Notes: generated by a model not told the origin, from the sequence alone. Counted from the stretch's first letter, positions 43,514 to 53,513 are shown. The stretch: DNA of 64,000 nucleotides from Larsenimonas salina (GCF_023736155.1 NZ_JAMLJJ010000007.1:1-64000), one strand, 5' to 3'. A program made the numbers and translations.

Positions 43514-46345
43514 TCAGTACCCGCGTTCGAGCAAGGGCTTCAGGAAATGCCCGGTGTGAGACGCCGTTTCCCTGCACACCTCTTCTGGCGTTCCCTCGGC
43601 GATAATTTGCCCGCCGCCAGAGCCGCCCTCTGGGCCGAGGTCGACCAGCCAGTCGGCGGTTTTAATGACATCCAGGTTATGCTCGATCACGACTACGGTA
43701 TTGCCTTGATCTCGTAGCTTATGCAGCACAGCCAGCAATTGACGGATGTCCTCGAAGTGAAGTCCTGTGGTTGGCTCATCGAGAATGTATAGGGTGCGTC
43801 CGGTATCGCGCTTGGCAAGTTCTCGAGCCAGTTTGGTGCGCTGGGCCTCGCCGCCGGAGAGCGTTGTCGCACTTTGACCCAGCTTGACATAGGAAAGTCC
43901 CACATCCATCAGTGTCTGAAGCCGCCGCGCAATGGCTGGTACTGGGCTGAAGAACTCGAGTGCCTCTTCAATGGTCATCTCGAGTACTTCGTGAATATTT
44001 TTACCCTTGTAGTGGATGTCGAGCGTCTCGCGGTTATAACGCTTGCCCTTGCAGACATCGCAGGGCACATAGATATCCGGCAGGAAATGCATCTCGACCT
44101 TGATCATTCCCTCACCCTGACAGGCTTCGCAGCGCCCTCCCTTGACGTTGAACGAAAAACGCCCGGGTTTGTAGCCTCGTGATCGAGCCTCTTCCGTTCC
44201 GGCGAACAGCTCGCGAATCGGAGTGAAAATACCGGTGTAGGTGGCCGGGTTCGAGCGGGGGGTTCGTCCGATCGGGCTTTGATCGATATCGATGACCTTG
44301 TCGAGCTGATCCAGGCCATGAATCTTGAGGTAGGGGGCAGGTTTAAGGCTGGTTGCCTTATTAAGCTCACGGGCCGCGATAGGCATCAAGGTGCCATTGA
44401 TCAGCGTTGACTTGCCCGAGCCCGAGACGCCCGTGATGCATACGAACATGCCCAGCGGCAGAGTAAGTGTGACGTTTTGCAGATTATTGCCCCGGGCGCC
44501 TTCAAGCACGAGTTGCTGTTCCGGGTGAGCCGGTTTTCGGGTTTTCGGAATCTCGATTTGACGAGTGCCTGACAGGTATTGCCCCGTCAGTGACGCCGTA
44601 TCGGCTGCAATATGCTCAGGAGTGCCCTGGGAGACGACTTGGCCGCCATGTACGCCGGCGCCGGGGCCGATATCAAGGACGTGATCCGCAGCGCGTATGG
44701 CGTCTTCATCGTGTTCGACCACAATCACCGTATTGCCGAGATCTCTAAGGCGCTTGAGCGTCCCGAGCAGGCGGTCATTGTCGCGCTGATGCAGGCCGAT
44801 CGACGGCTCGTCCAGGATATACATGACGCCAACGAGGCCAGCACCGATTTGACTGGCCAGTCGGATACGCTGAGCTTCGCCGCCTGAGAGGGTGTCGGCA
44901 CTGCGCTCGAGCGTCAGATATTCTAGGCCGACGTTGACCAGAAACTGCAATCGACTGGTGATTTCGTTGAGAATCTTGAGCGCAATCTCGCCCTTGCGGC
45001 CCGGCAGTTCGAGGTTCTCAAAAAACGTATGGCTTTCGCCGATCGGGTCGCGGACCACATCAGGCAGTGCGCGCTCCGCCACGAATACGTTGCGCGATTC
45101 CTTTCTCAATCGGCTGCCATCGCAGCTGGGGCAGGGTTGTACCGACAGCAGTTTGGCCAGGTCATCGCGGACCATGTTGGAATCGGTCTCTCGGTACCGG
45201 CGTTCCATATTGGGCAAAATGCCCTCGAACGGATGCTGGCGTTCGACCTTGCGGCCACGGTCGTTGACGTAGCTGAAGGAAACCGCTTCCTTGCCGCTGC
45301 CGTGCAGCACGATTTTCTGTATACGTGCATCAAGCGCCTGCCACGGCGTCTCAAGTTCGAATCCGTAGTGCTTGGCCACCGCTTCGAGCTGCGAAAAATA
45401 ATAGATGCTGCGTCGGTCCCAGCCTTTGATCACGCCTTCGGCCAGAGAGAGTTCGGGCTGGCGGATCAACTTATCCGGATCAAAGAACTGGTAGCTGCCA
45501 AGCCCTTCACAGCTTGGGCAGGCACCTGCCGGATTGTTGAACGAAAACATGCGGGGCTCGAGCTCGGCGATGGAGTAGCCACACATTGGGCAGGCGAACT
45601 TGGACGAAAACACCATATCGTCGTGCTCGCCGTCCATGAAATGCAGAAGCGCGCTGCCTTCTGAAAGCCCGAGGGCGGTTTCAAGCGACTCCGCAAGCCG
45701 CTGCTGGAGATCATTTCGAATCTTGAAGCGGTCAACGACGACGCTTATGTCATGCTTCTTGGTTTTCTCAAGCGTCGGAAAATCATCGAATTCGACAATC
45801 TGGCCATCGACCATCGCGCGAACGAACCCTTGTGCACGAAGCTCGGTGATCAACTGCTGATGTTCACCCTTACGCCCACTGATGACCGGCGCCATCAGCA
45901 TGGCCTTGGTACCTTCCGGTAGCGTCAGGATCTGGTCGACCATCTGGGATATGGTCTGAGCCTCAAGGTCAGTGCCGTGATCGGGGCAGCGGGGGGTGCC
46001 GGCGCGGGCATACAGAAGGCGCAGGTAGTCATAGATTTCGGTGATGGTGCCGACGGTCGAGCGTGGGTTGTGCGAGGTCGATTTCTGCTCGATGGAAATG
46101 GCCGGTGACAGACCTTCGATATGGTCGACGTCGGGTTTTTCCATCATGGACAGGAACTGGCGGGCATAGGTCGAGAGCGATTCAACGTAACGGCGTTGGC
46201 CTTCGGCGTAGAGCGTGTCGAAGGCCAGCGACGATTTGCCGGAACCGGACAGGCCGGTAATGACGATCAGTTTGTCTCGAGGCAGGTCTACGTCGATGTT
46301 TTTCAAGTTATGCGTGCGCGCGCCGCGCACAAAGATCTGATCCAT
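43514..46345 (-). CDS. uvrA: Excinuclease ABC subunit A
   Basis: UvrA finds bulky DNA damage as a dimer and loads UvrB in nucleotide excision repair. The protein has 943 residues and two ABC ATPase modules: Walker A sequences [14 protein letters not shown] (near residue 32) and [13 protein letters not shown] (near residue 640), each with an LSGGEAQR signature. Two Cys4 zinc modules, CPMCGY...CPSC and CEACQGEG...CDVC, are intact. It is read divergently from ssb across a LexA box. The MFS gene often found between them is at 600-1952 instead. Confidence 0.98.
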   Translation of the reverse strand: MDQIFVRGARTHNLKNIDVDLPRDKLIVITGLSGSGKSSLAFDTLYAEGQRRYVESLSTYARQFLSMMEKPDVDHIEGLSPAISIEQKSTSHNPRSTVGTITEIYDYLRLLYARAGTPRCPDHGTDLEAQTISQMVDQILTLPEGTKAMLMAPVISGRKGEHQQLITELRAQGFVRAMVDGQIVEFDDFPTLEKTKKHDISVVVDRFKIRNDLQQRLAESLETALGLSEGSALLHFMDGEHDDMVFSSKFACPMCGYSIAELEPRMFSFNNPAGACPSCEGLGSYQFFDPDKLIRQPELSLAEGVIKGWDRRSIYYFSQLEAVAKHYGFELETPWQALDARIQKIVLHGSGKEAVSFSYVNDRGRKVERQHPFEGILPNMERRYRETDSNMVRDDLAKLLSVQPCPSCDGSRLRKESRNVFVAERALPDVVRDPIGESHTFFENLELPGRKGEIALKILNEITSRLQFLVNVGLEYLTLERSADTLSGGEAQRIRLASQIGAGLVGVMYILDEPSIGLHQRDNDRLLGTLKRLRDLGNTVIVVEHDEDAIRAADHVLDIGPGAGVHGGQVVSQGTPEHIAADTASLTGQYLSGTRQIEIPKTRKPAHPEQQLVLEGARGNNLQNVTLTLPLGMFVCITGVSGSGKSTLINGTLMPIAARELNKATSLKPAPYLKIHGLDQLDKVIDIDQSPIGRTPRSNPATYTGIFTPIRELFAGTEEARSRGYKPGRFSFNVKGGRCEACQGEGMIKVEMHFLPDIYVPCDVCKGKRYNRETLDIHYKGKNIHEVLEMTIEEALEFFSPVPAIARRLQTLMDVGLSYVKLGQSATTLSGGEAQRTKLARELAKRDTGRTLYILDEPTTGLHFEDIRQLLAVLHKLRDQGNTVVVIEHNLDVIKTADWLVDLGPEGGSGGGQIIAEGTPEEVCRETASHTGHFLKPLLERGY

Positions 46346-46449
46346 ATAACCCTACTCGGCCAGTATAAAAGTGCCAGTATAGGAGGCGGGCTCGTCGAGT
46401 CGCAAAGCATTCACACAATTGATTCGCAAGCGTCGGTCAGAGGCCGTTG

Positions 46450-46465
46450 CTGTGTTACACTACAG
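46450..46465. promoter_or_regulatory. LexA (SOS) box between uvrA and ssb
   Basis: CTGT-N8-ACAG with a partly palindromic core matches the LexA consensus exactly at the conserved arms. It lies between the divergent uvrA and ssb genes, 105 bases from the uvrA start and 67 from the ssb start, and can repress both. E. coli uses the same arrangement. Confidence 0.8.
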
Positions 46466-46531
46466 GGTTTTAGACACTATCCAGCAATGAGTTCGGCACG
46501 TGTGATGCGTCGCTAACGAAGGGAGATCTTC

Positions 46532-47098
46532 ATGGCTCGTGGTATTAACAAGGTAATTCTGATCGGAAATCTCGGGCAAGACCCTGAAGTTCGTTTTACG
46601 CCCTCAGGCACAGCGGTTGCCAACTTGAATCTGGCAACGTCTGACAGCTGGACGGACCGTCAAACCGGTCAGCGTCAGGATCGCACCGAATGGCACCGGG
46701 TTGTGCTGTTCAACAAGCTGGCGGAAGTGGCTCAGCAATACGTCAAGAAAGGCTCCAAGGTTTATATCGAAGGCCGGCTACAGACGCGCAAATGGCAGGA
46801 TCAAAACGGTCAGGATCGCTACAGCACCGAGATCGTTGCCAATGACATGCAGATGCTCGATGGCCGTGGCGGTGGTGATCAGCCTCAGCAGGGCAGCTAC
46901 AATCAGGGCCAGCAGAGCAATTACAACCAAGGCCAGCAGCAAAACTATGGCCAGGGCTCGCAAGGTGGGCAGCAGGGCGGCAACTACGGTCAGTCCGGCA
47001 ACTCAACCCGCCAGGCTCCGCCTCAGCAGCAGAATCAGAACGCCAATGCGCCCCAGCCGGGTGGTTTTGACGATTTCGATGATGAAATCCCGTTCTGA
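46532..47098 (+). CDS. ssb: Single-stranded DNA-binding protein
   Basis: SSB coats single-stranded DNA during replication, repair and recombination. The 188-residue protein has the OB fold in residues 1-110 ([19 protein letters not shown]), a long Gln/Gly/Asn-rich linker with repeated QGQQ and NYGQ units, and the acidic C-terminal tip DFDDEIPF that recruits partner enzymes. It is divergent from uvrA and shares the SOS box. Confidence 0.97.
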   Translation: MARGINKVILIGNLGQDPEVRFTPSGTAVANLNLATSDSWTDRQTGQRQDRTEWHRVVLFNKLAEVAQQYVKKGSKVYIEGRLQTRKWQDQNGQDRYSTEIVANDMQMLDGRGGGDQPQQGSYNQGQQSNYNQGQQQNYGQGSQGGQQGGNYGQSGNSTRQAPPQQQNQNANAPQPGGFDDFDDEIPF

Positions 47099-47138
47099 TA
47101 GACGCGTCCTTTAGCGCGTCATGAATCCCCGGTTAAAG

Positions 47139-47164
47139 AGCCCGCTGACACGCGGGCTTTTTTT
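47139..47164 (+). terminator. Terminator after ssb
   Basis: AGCCCGC pairs with GCGGGCT around a six-base loop, followed by seven T. Confidence 0.93.
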
Positions 47165-47312
47165 AGAGTCATTCTCTTGTATCAAGTGACGGTCATCGCA
47201 TCAAAGGGCGCGCGCCGGGCGTTCTAGGGACAACCCACGACTGCCAATGTATAGTGAGGTGTCTTTTCTGCAGACGTGTTCGATCTTCGATGGTTCTGAA
47301 AAAAGGGTGAGT

Positions 47313-48188
47313 GTGAAAGTTCTAGTTCTTGGGGCGGCACATTGCTTGAGTCGCGCGCTTGTACGAGACGGTGCGCGCCGAGCCGATATGTCCATTGAAA
47401 CCTACGACCCTGCAACGCCTGATGATCTGGGGTGGTCTCAGCCGGGCATCGATGCAATTGTCGTACCGCCGCTAGCGCATCCCGCAAGCGCAGAGCCCGC
47501 ACGAGTGTTCGATCATGCTGCAATGGTCGAGCATGTGTTCGCTCATTGCGCGCGTCATGATCTGCCATTGGTGTGGTGTGTCAGCGATCAGATGTTTGAA
47601 GCCGGCGGTGACGAGCCGATCAAGGAGTGCCTGATTCCCGAGCCGATCGATTCAGGGCTCCGTCGGCTTGTGAAAACCGGATCGATGATTCGTGCGCGCA
47701 AGGCCAAGCACATCATCTTGCGTGTCGGCCCGCTCTTTGGCATCGAGGGCGAAGACGCATGGTTGCCGAACATCATCGACACATTGCTGGCTCAGAAAAC
47801 GATCAGCGCTCCTCAGGATGTCGTGGTCGGTCCGACGTCGGTTGAGGCACTCTCCATGGCGCTGACCGGTATCCTGCTTCAAATCAATTATGGAGCAACG
47901 CATTGGGGGGCGTACCATCTGGCCGGTATCGAGCCGGTTACGCCGTTCGCATTTTCATCGATGGTGCGCACGCAGCTGGATACGCTTCTGAGCGGTCAGG
48001 GGCTGGAGCGACCGCTGGGTGACGTTCGCGCACTCAGTCACCATCACGATCAGCCGATGCGTCGGGTGTTGAACTGTCAGCGTTTGCTCGAAACCTATGG
48101 GGTGCACCAGCGCCCTTGGCGCGTCGAGCTTGAACGGTTATTAAAGCACTGGTGTGAGCAGGCACAGGCGGGTGAGGTCAACGTATGA
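47313..48188 (+). CDS. NAD(P)-binding epimerase/RmlD-like protein
   Basis: The 291-residue protein has a Rossmann-like start (VKVLVLGAAHCLSRALVRDG) in which the usual GxxGxxG is degenerate, and further stretches such as VWCVSDQMFEAGG and RVGPLFGIEG that recall the RmlD/NAD-dependent epimerase family of sugar nucleotide enzymes. The Tyr-x3-Lys catalytic pair is not obvious, so it may bind a nucleotide without the usual chemistry. Two GTG starts are possible (47307 and 47313); I chose 47313 because AGGG lies five bases ahead. It overlaps the plsC-like gene by four bases. Substrate unknown. Confidence 0.65.
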   Translation: MKVLVLGAAHCLSRALVRDGARRADMSIETYDPATPDDLGWSQPGIDAIVVPPLAHPASAEPARVFDHAAMVEHVFAHCARHDLPLVWCVSDQMFEAGGDEPIKECLIPEPIDSGLRRLVKTGSMIRARKAKHIILRVGPLFGIEGEDAWLPNIIDTLLAQKTISAPQDVVVGPTSVEALSMALTGILLQINYGATHWGAYHLAGIEPVTPFAFSSMVRTQLDTLLSGQGLERPLGDVRALSHHHDQPMRRVLNCQRLLETYGVHQRPWRVELERLLKHWCEQAQAGEVNV

Positions 48189-48913
48189 GCGCGCTTCGAA
48201 GTGTTCTGTTTTATATCGGCTACTTTGCCGGCATCGTTTTCTTTGGCGTGTTGTTTGGTCCGATCGCTGCGTTTTTACCGCTGCGTCGTCGGTTCGCGCT
48301 GCTTAATAGCTACAACCGCTTTGCGGTGTTGTGGTTAAAGTGGACATGCGGCGTGCGTTATAAGGTTGAATACCAGGCTCCTCTGCCCAAGGGGACCTTT
48401 GTCATGCTGTCCAATCATCAAAGTGAGTGGGAAACCTTATATCTGCAGCTGATTACATCGCCGGTGTGTACGGTGCTCAAGAAAGAGTTGCTCAGTCTGC
48501 CCATTTTTGGTTGGGCACTTAGACTGCTCAACCCGATCCCTCTAGATCGATCGAATCCTTCAGCGGCGTTGCGTGCGGTTATTTCGGAAGGAGGAGAGCG
48601 CTTGAAAAGCGGATTGTCGATTCTGATCTTTCCCGAAGGAACGCGGGTTGAACCTGGAAGGCGTCGGCGATTCAATAAAAGTGGTGCTTTAATTGCCTCA
48701 AATGCGGGGGTGCCGGTCGTGCCTATCGCTCATAATGCTGGTGACTGCTGGCCCGGGAAGACCTTCATCAAGCGTCCGGGCACCATTACCGTTGTTATCG
48801 GTGCGCCGATTCACGCTAATGGCCGCAGTGCCAAAGAGGTTATCCAAGAGGTCGAACGCTGGTCGGATGAGCAGCTGATGCGTATATCGCGTGACTATGC
48901 GCCGCCCAAGTAG
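48185..48913 (+). CDS. plsC: 1-acyl-sn-glycerol-3-phosphate acyltransferase family protein
   Basis: This is a membrane-associated lysophosphatidate acyltransferase of the PlsC family, 242 residues, with one or two N-terminal hydrophobic segments (about residues 7-35). The acyltransferase motif I reads NHQSEWET, so the usual HX4D has Glu in place of Asp, a variant also present in other gammaproteobacterial members. Motif III is FPEGTR and motif IV is GVPVVPIAHN, both intact. It would transfer the second acyl chain in phospholipid synthesis. Its ATG overlaps the preceding epimerase-like gene. It is not possible to say whether this is the main housekeeping PlsC. Confidence 0.85.
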   Translation: MSALRSVLFYIGYFAGIVFFGVLFGPIAAFLPLRRRFALLNSYNRFAVLWLKWTCGVRYKVEYQAPLPKGTFVMLSNHQSEWETLYLQLITSPVCTVLKKELLSLPIFGWALRLLNPIPLDRSNPSAALRAVISEGGERLKSGLSILIFPEGTRVEPGRRRRFNKSGALIASNAGVPVVPIAHNAGDCWPGKTFIKRPGTITVVIGAPIHANGRSAKEVIQEVERWSDEQLMRISRDYAPPK

Positions 48914-48935
48914 TCGTTGGCGCAGTGTTTGACGT

Positions 48936-48968
48936 AAAAAAAAGCCGGTGATGGACACCGGCTTTTTT
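48936..48968. terminator. Bidirectional terminator between plsC and fabB
   Basis: GCCGGTG pairs with CACCGGC around ATGGA, with eight A on one side and six T on the other, so it can stop transcription from both convergent genes. Confidence 0.92.
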
Positions 48969-48989
48969 AGTGGGGCTCATGCGACAGGT

Positions 48990-50213
48990 TCAGTCGGCTT
49001 GATACCGCTCGAAGATCAGGCAGGCATTGGTGCCGCCGAAACCGAAGCTGTTCGACAGTACTCGGTTTAGGCGAACGTTGTCCCGTCGAGTGGTCACGAT
49101 ATCGAAACCGTCCGCATCCGGATCCTTTTCATCGACGTTGGCCGAGGCGCAGATGAAATCGTTTTTCATCATGAGCAGCGAGTAGATGGCTTCCTGAGCG
49201 CCCGTAGCGCCGAGTGAGTGGCCAGCCAGAGACTTGGTCGATGAGATTGCCGGAACGTTATCGCCGAACAGGCTGCGAAGCGCCTTCAACTCCGCCATGT
49301 CGCCAACCGGAGTTGAGGTGCCGTGCGTGTTGATGTAGTCGATCTTTGGATCACTCAAGGTGGAGATCGCCTGCTTCATGCAGCGCACTGCCCCTTCACC
49401 GGAGGGAGCAACCATGTCGTGCCCGTCGGAGTTTGCACCGTAACCGGTCAGCTCCGCATAGATCTTGGCACCGCGCGCCTTGGCGTGTTCGAGCTCTTCG
49501 AGCACGAGCATGGCGCCACCGCCTGCAATGACAAATCCATCACGCGAGGTGTCGTAAGGGCGAGAGGCCTTGTCCGGCGTATCGTTATAGCCGGTGGACA
49601 GAGCGCCCATCGCGTCGAAGAGACAGGACAGGGTCCAGTGCTCTTCTTCGCCGCCGCCGGCAAACACGATGTCCTGCTTGCCAAGCTGGATCTGTTCCAT
49701 GGCGCTGCCGATGCAGTGTGCCGAGGTGGAGCAGGCCGAGGAGATCGAGTAATTGAGTCCCTTGATCTCGAACGGCGTCGCCAGACACGCAGATACGGTA
49801 CTGCCCATCGTGCGAGTAACACGATAGGGGCCAACGCGGCGAAGCCCTTTCTCGCGCAGGATGTCAGCGGCTTCGACCTGATTGGCCGAGGACGCGCCGC
49901 CAGAGCCCGCGATCAGACCCGTTCGTTCGTTGGAGACCTGATCGTGAGAAAGTTCGGCGTCTTCGATGGCTTGTTGCATCGCAACGTACGCGTACGCGGC
50001 TGCATCGCCCATGAAGCGGCGACGCTTGCGATCAACAAGCGCGTCGAGATCGATATCGACAGCGCCGGCAACATGGCTTCGCATTCCGCGTTCAGCGTAT
50101 TCTTCGCGATAGCGTATACCCGAGCGGCCATTTTTCAGGGCATCAAGGACTTGGTGCTGGTCGTTGCCCAAGCAGGAAACGATGCCCAGGCCGGTGACTA
50201 CCACTCGTCGCAT
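48990..50213 (-). CDS. fabB: 3-oxoacyl-[acyl-carrier-protein] synthase I
   Basis: FabB condenses acyl-ACP with malonyl-ACP and is required to elongate the unsaturated branch of fatty acids. ATG at 50213 gives 407 residues beginning [16 protein letters not shown] and follows GGGAGG; an earlier start would add a tail read in the fabA gap. The catalytic set is present: Cys161 in [12 protein letters not shown], His in [13 protein letters not shown], and the Lys/His of [15 protein letters not shown]. It is 13 bases after fabA. Confidence 0.97.
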   Translation of the reverse strand: MRRVVVTGLGIVSCLGNDQHQVLDALKNGRSGIRYREEYAERGMRSHVAGAVDIDLDALVDRKRRRFMGDAAAYAYVAMQQAIEDAELSHDQVSNERTGLIAGSGGASSANQVEAADILREKGLRRVGPYRVTRTMGSTVSACLATPFEIKGLNYSISSACSTSAHCIGSAMEQIQLGKQDIVFAGGGEEEHWTLSCLFDAMGALSTGYNDTPDKASRPYDTSRDGFVIAGGGAMLVLEELEHAKARGAKIYAELTGYGANSDGHDMVAPSGEGAVRCMKQAISTLSDPKIDYINTHGTSTPVGDMAELKALRSLFGDNVPAISSTKSLAGHSLGATGAQEAIYSLLMMKNDFICASANVDEKDPDADGFDIVTTRRDNVRLNRVLSNSFGFGGTNACLIFERYQAD

Positions 50214-50226
50214 GGGAGCCTCCCGA

Positions 50227-50742
50227 TTAAAAGTTCGACGTAGATGTGAACAGGCCGACGCGGAGGTCGTTGGCCTGATAGATCGGCCGATCGTCGACAC
50301 TGACCGTGCCGTCCGCAATGCCAAGAATCAAACGGCGAGTAATCACTCGTTTGATGTTGATGTGATACGTCACTTTCTTGGCATCGGGAAGAATCTGGCC
50401 CGAAAACTTGACCTCGCCACAACCGAGGGCTCGGCCACGACCTGGGTGTCCCAGCCAGCCTAGATGAAAGCCGACAAGTTGCCACATGGCATCAAGTCCC
50501 AGGCAACCGGGCATGACCGGGTCGCCGGGAAAATGGCATTCGAAGAACCAGAGGTCGGGACGAATATCCAGCTCGGCAATGAGCTCGCCCTTGCCGTACT
50601 GGCCACCTTCTTCATGGATATGCGAGATGCGATCGAGCATCAGCATATTGGGGGCCGGGAGCTGGGCATTACCTGGGCCGAAAAGCTCGCCTTGGCTACA
50701 TTGAAGCAGCTCATCACGCGTAAAAGAGTGTTGCTTGGTCAC
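50227..50742 (-). CDS. fabA: 3-hydroxydecanoyl-ACP dehydratase/isomerase
   Basis: FabA dehydrates 3-hydroxydecanoyl-ACP and isomerises the product to the cis-3 form, the branch point to unsaturated fatty acids. The 171-residue hotdog protein has the catalytic His70 and Asp84 in [20 protein letters not shown], at the same numbers as in E. coli. fabB is downstream in the same operon. A 10-bp hairpin lies in the 5' region (50811-50834). I see no clear FabR or FadR operator. Confidence 0.98.
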   Translation of the reverse strand: MTKQHSFTRDELLQCSQGELFGPGNAQLPAPNMLMLDRISHIHEEGGQYGKGELIAELDIRPDLWFFECHFPGDPVMPGCLGLDAMWQLVGFHLGWLGHPGRGRALGCGEVKFSGQILPDAKKVTYHINIKRVITRRLILGIADGTVSVDDRPIYQANDLRVGLFTSTSNF

Positions 50743-50810
50743 TGACTCGTTCCGAGAATAGTAAGGATTATGCTCTCTCTCTGGAGCGCGTCCTAATCTG
50801 CATTAACGAA

Positions 50811-50834
50811 GACAGGCAGCCTCGGCTGCCTGTC
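50811..50834 (-). terminator. Stem-loop between phrB and fabA
   Basis: A perfect 10-bp stem (GACAGGCAGC with GCTGCCTGTC) with a four-base loop lies after phrB and before fabA on the minus strand. What follows on that strand is TTCGTTAATG, a poor T run, so it may be a weak terminator for merR-phrB or part of the fabA leader. Confidence 0.5.
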
Positions 50835-50904
50835 GGCTATACACAACCGAATGCATTATTGCACACAATCATGCCGTGTTTCGATGTTAATACGTCGTAG
50901 GGCA

Positions 50905-52311
50905 TCAAAGCGCCTTGAAGGCGTCCAGCGCTCTTTCCCGTGCGGCCTTGTGATCGACCATGGGCTCAGGGTAGCCGCACTCCTTGCGCTGTTCCTTACG
51001 CGGGGCGTGTCGGTGCTTCTTGGCCAGCGGTTCAAGGCAGGGGAGGTACTGCACGATGAAATGGCCCTCCGGGTCGAATCGTTCAGACTGAGTAGTCGGA
51101 TTGAAGATACGAAAATACGGGCTTGCATCGGTGCCGGTTGAGGCTGACCACTGCCACCCCCCGTTATTGGCGCCGAGTTCACCGTCGACCAGGTGTTCAA
51201 GAAAGAAGCGTTCTCCCCAGCGCCAATCGATCAGAAGATGTTTGGTTAGGAACATGGCGGTCACCATGCGCAAGCGATTATGCATCCAGCCGGTCTTGAC
51301 CAGCTGCTTCATGGCCGCATCGACCAGCGGATACCCGGTTTCTCCGGCGCACCAGGCGTCGAAGTCCTTGGTGCTCTGGCGCCATTTGAGCTTTTTGGTT
51401 TGTTCCTGGAATGGCTGATGCATGCTGACTCTGGGAAAGCCGACCAGTACGTGTTGATAGAACTCGCGCCAGACCAGTTCGCTTATCCAGCTGACAATCG
51501 AGGCGTCGCCATCGCCGAGCCGATTATCATTGCGGCCCATGGCAGCGGCAATGCACTGCCTTGGCGAGATCATGCCAAGAGCCAGGTAAGCCGACAGAGT
51601 GCTGGTGGATGACGCGTAGGGAAAATCGCGTTTGTCATCGTAATGGCGGACGCGGTGTCTCAAGAAATACTCGAGGCGATTTTCTGCTTCTTCAGTGCCG
51701 GCAGGCCACTGACTTTCATCAATGGCTGACTCGAGCTTTGGCATTTCAAGGGTGTCGCTTTCCACGCCTTTGATCGGCGCCTGCCGGCTGGGCGTGTCAT
51801 AAAGCGAGAGCTCATCATCGCCAACGGCCTTAAGCCACGCCTTGTAAAAGGGCGTGAAGACCTTGTAGTACGCATCATCGTTCGTGGTCAGCGACCCCGG
51901 CGCCATTACTAGATTGGCGTCATCGCGGTGGACGTTGAGGTCGTTGTCCTGAAAGAGCGTGCTAACAGCTTCATCGCGTGTGCGTTCGTTGACGCCGTAT
52001 TGATTGCTGAAGTGAAGGTCGGTGCACTCAAGCGATTGGGCCAACTCGAGCAGCGCCTTTGGACAATCATCGTAAGTGTCGGCGTAAATCAGTTTCAGTG
52101 GGATTCGAAGTGATTTCAGATCAGCACCCAAGGCCTCAATGCCTCGGTACCAGAATGAAAGCTTGTTATCGCCGTGTCCGTGCTCGCGCCATTGTGACGG
52201 TGTTAGCGTACATACTGCGATGCAGGGGCCGCGAGCAGCCGCCCGCGAAAGAGCGGCATGGTCGTGGATTCGAAGATCCGTTCGAAACCAGACCAGTTGG
52301 TTTCCCGACAT
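50905..52311 (-). CDS. phrB: Deoxyribodipyrimidine photolyase (class I CPD type)
   Basis: PhrB uses blue light to split cyclobutane pyrimidine dimers in DNA. The 468-residue protein has the N-terminal antenna-binding Rossmann domain (QLVWFRTDLRIHDHAAL) and the C-terminal FAD domain with GERFFLEHLVDGELGANNGG and FRIFNPTTQSERFDP. The WQWSASTGTDASPYFR stretch supports a true photolyase rather than a cryptochrome. ATG at 52311 is preferred to an in-frame TTG six bases earlier because GGAGG lies six bases ahead. It is 41 bases after the merR gene and probably in one operon with it. Electron-transfer Trp residues are present in several places. Confidence 0.95.
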   Translation of the reverse strand: MSGNQLVWFRTDLRIHDHAALSRAAARGPCIAVCTLTPSQWREHGHGDNKLSFWYRGIEALGADLKSLRIPLKLIYADTYDDCPKALLELAQSLECTDLHFSNQYGVNERTRDEAVSTLFQDNDLNVHRDDANLVMAPGSLTTNDDAYYKVFTPFYKAWLKAVGDDELSLYDTPSRQAPIKGVESDTLEMPKLESAIDESQWPAGTEEAENRLEYFLRHRVRHYDDKRDFPYASSTSTLSAYLALGMISPRQCIAAAMGRNDNRLGDGDASIVSWISELVWREFYQHVLVGFPRVSMHQPFQEQTKKLKWRQSTKDFDAWCAGETGYPLVDAAMKQLVKTGWMHNRLRMVTAMFLTKHLLIDWRWGERFFLEHLVDGELGANNGGWQWSASTGTDASPYFRIFNPTTQSERFDPEGHFIVQYLPCLEPLAKKHRHAPRKEQRKECGYPEPMVDHKAARERALDAFKAL

Positions 52312-52352
52312 GGACAACCTCCGTGTTCATCGTGTCAGGGGGAATACTCGGG

Positions 52353-53315
52353 TCAGTCGATCAAATGGCGAATCAACCGAACGCTGCGTGTGAGATCGAT
52401 TTCAAGGGGTTGTACACCATGTGCCTTGAGATTTTTGGAATCGGTGGAGGCCATCGAGCCATATACGCAGACAGGGACGTGCGTATTTTTCATGATTCGT
52501 TCGATGCCAGCGTCCGCGTCCGCGACGTCTTTGGAGGCCGTGCCGTCATGAGCGGCGCCAGCAAATACGGCAATATCGGTACGGCAGCGCTGCAACAGCG
52601 ACAGGAAGGCGTCTGCATCAACGTGATGATCGATCAACGTAATGTGAAAGCCGCCGGCTGACAGTGCGCTGGCAAGCATGAGAAGACTCAGGTTGTCGCC
52701 ACGCTCGGGGTAGGGCGCTAAAAGTAGGCGCGGCGTACTGATCTCAAGGTTGGTGTAATAAAGACGAAGTGACAGCCGCGTTCGCAGAAAGCTTTCAAGA
52801 AACAAGCGTGACGCTGAGTGTTCAGAGTCGGCGTTCTCGAGTTGATCGACCACGGGACGCAAAACGTTATTGAGCACGGTAGTGATCGGATAGCGACCCA
52901 ATAGCGTGGTGTAGTACTGATCCAGCCCCTGCTCGTCGAATCGCTCGATCAGTGCGCGCATGTCATTGGCAATCTCGGACCATTCACCGCTTTGCTCAAG
53001 TGAGGCTGGGCCCTCTGCATGCTTGGCCTCGGGCGAGGCTTCTGAAGCGGCTGTGTCTTCAGGAAGCTCTTTATCGAGAAGATCACTGACTTGGCTTACA
53101 GGCACACCGCGGTTCAACCACTGAACGATGCGCTCGACGCGCTCGATATCAGTTCGACCGTACAAGCGATGGCCCTTGGGTGTGCGACGTGGCTGAATCA
53201 GACCATATCGCCGTTCCCAGGCGCGAAGCGTGACCGAGTTGACGCCGGTCAATCGGGAAACTTCGCGGATCGGATAAAGTGGGCCGCCTGTTTCCGTGAC
53301 GCTTTGATCGCTCAT
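52353..53315 (-). CDS. MerR-family regulator, LitR/PplR-like, B12 histidine absent
   Basis: The 320-residue protein has a MerR winged helix at residues 12-80 (YPIREVSRLTGVNSVTLRAW, then RRYGLIQPRRTPKGHRLYG), an acidic linker at 82-112, and a helical bundle plus Rossmann-like domain at 113-320 that resembles the cobalamin-binding half of CarH/LitR light sensors. In CarH a His in the E-x-H motif holds the cobalt; here the region reads PERGDNLSLL (203-212) with no His. This matches class II LitR/PplR regulators, which work without B12 and take the signal from a separate LOV protein. It precedes phrB in the same direction. A matching operator lies upstream. Function as a light-linked regulator is inferred. 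Confidence 0.8.
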   Translation of the reverse strand: MSDQSVTETGGPLYPIREVSRLTGVNSVTLRAWERRYGLIQPRRTPKGHRLYGRTDIERVERIVQWLNRGVPVSQVSDLLDKELPEDTAASEASPEAKHAEGPASLEQSGEWSEIANDMRALIERFDEQGLDQYYTTLLGRYPITTVLNNVLRPVVDQLENADSEHSASRLFLESFLRTRLSLRLYYTNLEISTPRLLLAPYPERGDNLSLLMLASALSAGGFHITLIDHHVDADAFLSLLQRCRTDIAVFAGAAHDGTASKDVADADAGIERIMKNTHVPVCVYGSMASTDSKNLKAHGVQPLEIDLTRSVRLIRHLID

Positions 53316-53484
53316 GTCGGTGATGCCTCCTTTTCGTGATGCGGCACGGGCCAGAATGACTGCCGGTGCAGCATTGGAAACGTAGCGAGAGTTCTAAAAG
53401 ACACTTGGGTCCGGGCTCTCGACACCATTCCAGCGTCGGACATTCAGCGCCGCATCGCGAAATAAATGCTGTATCTTGAGTAAA

Positions 53485-53513
53485 ATTTTGTACACGTGAT
53501 CGCTATTGTACAA
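53485..53513 (-). promoter_or_regulatory. LitR/PplR-type operator inside the merR-phrB promoter
   Basis: TGTACA (53489-53494), 12 bases, and TGTACA (53507-53512) match the PplR-type pattern of two TGTACA arms with a 12-base gap. On the minus strand TTGTAC (53508-53513) can serve as -35 and CAAAAT (53485-53490) as -10, with 17 bases between them, so the arms overlap the -35 and abut the -10. The start would fall about 160 bases before the merR ATG. The site begins four bases after the end of the CbiX-like gene. Confidence 0.7.

Noticed and set aside
49323..50243. Rightward 306-residue reading frame opposite fabB
   Set aside because: Antisense to fabB, whose catalytic residues are all intact; composition is typical of a reverse-strand shadow.
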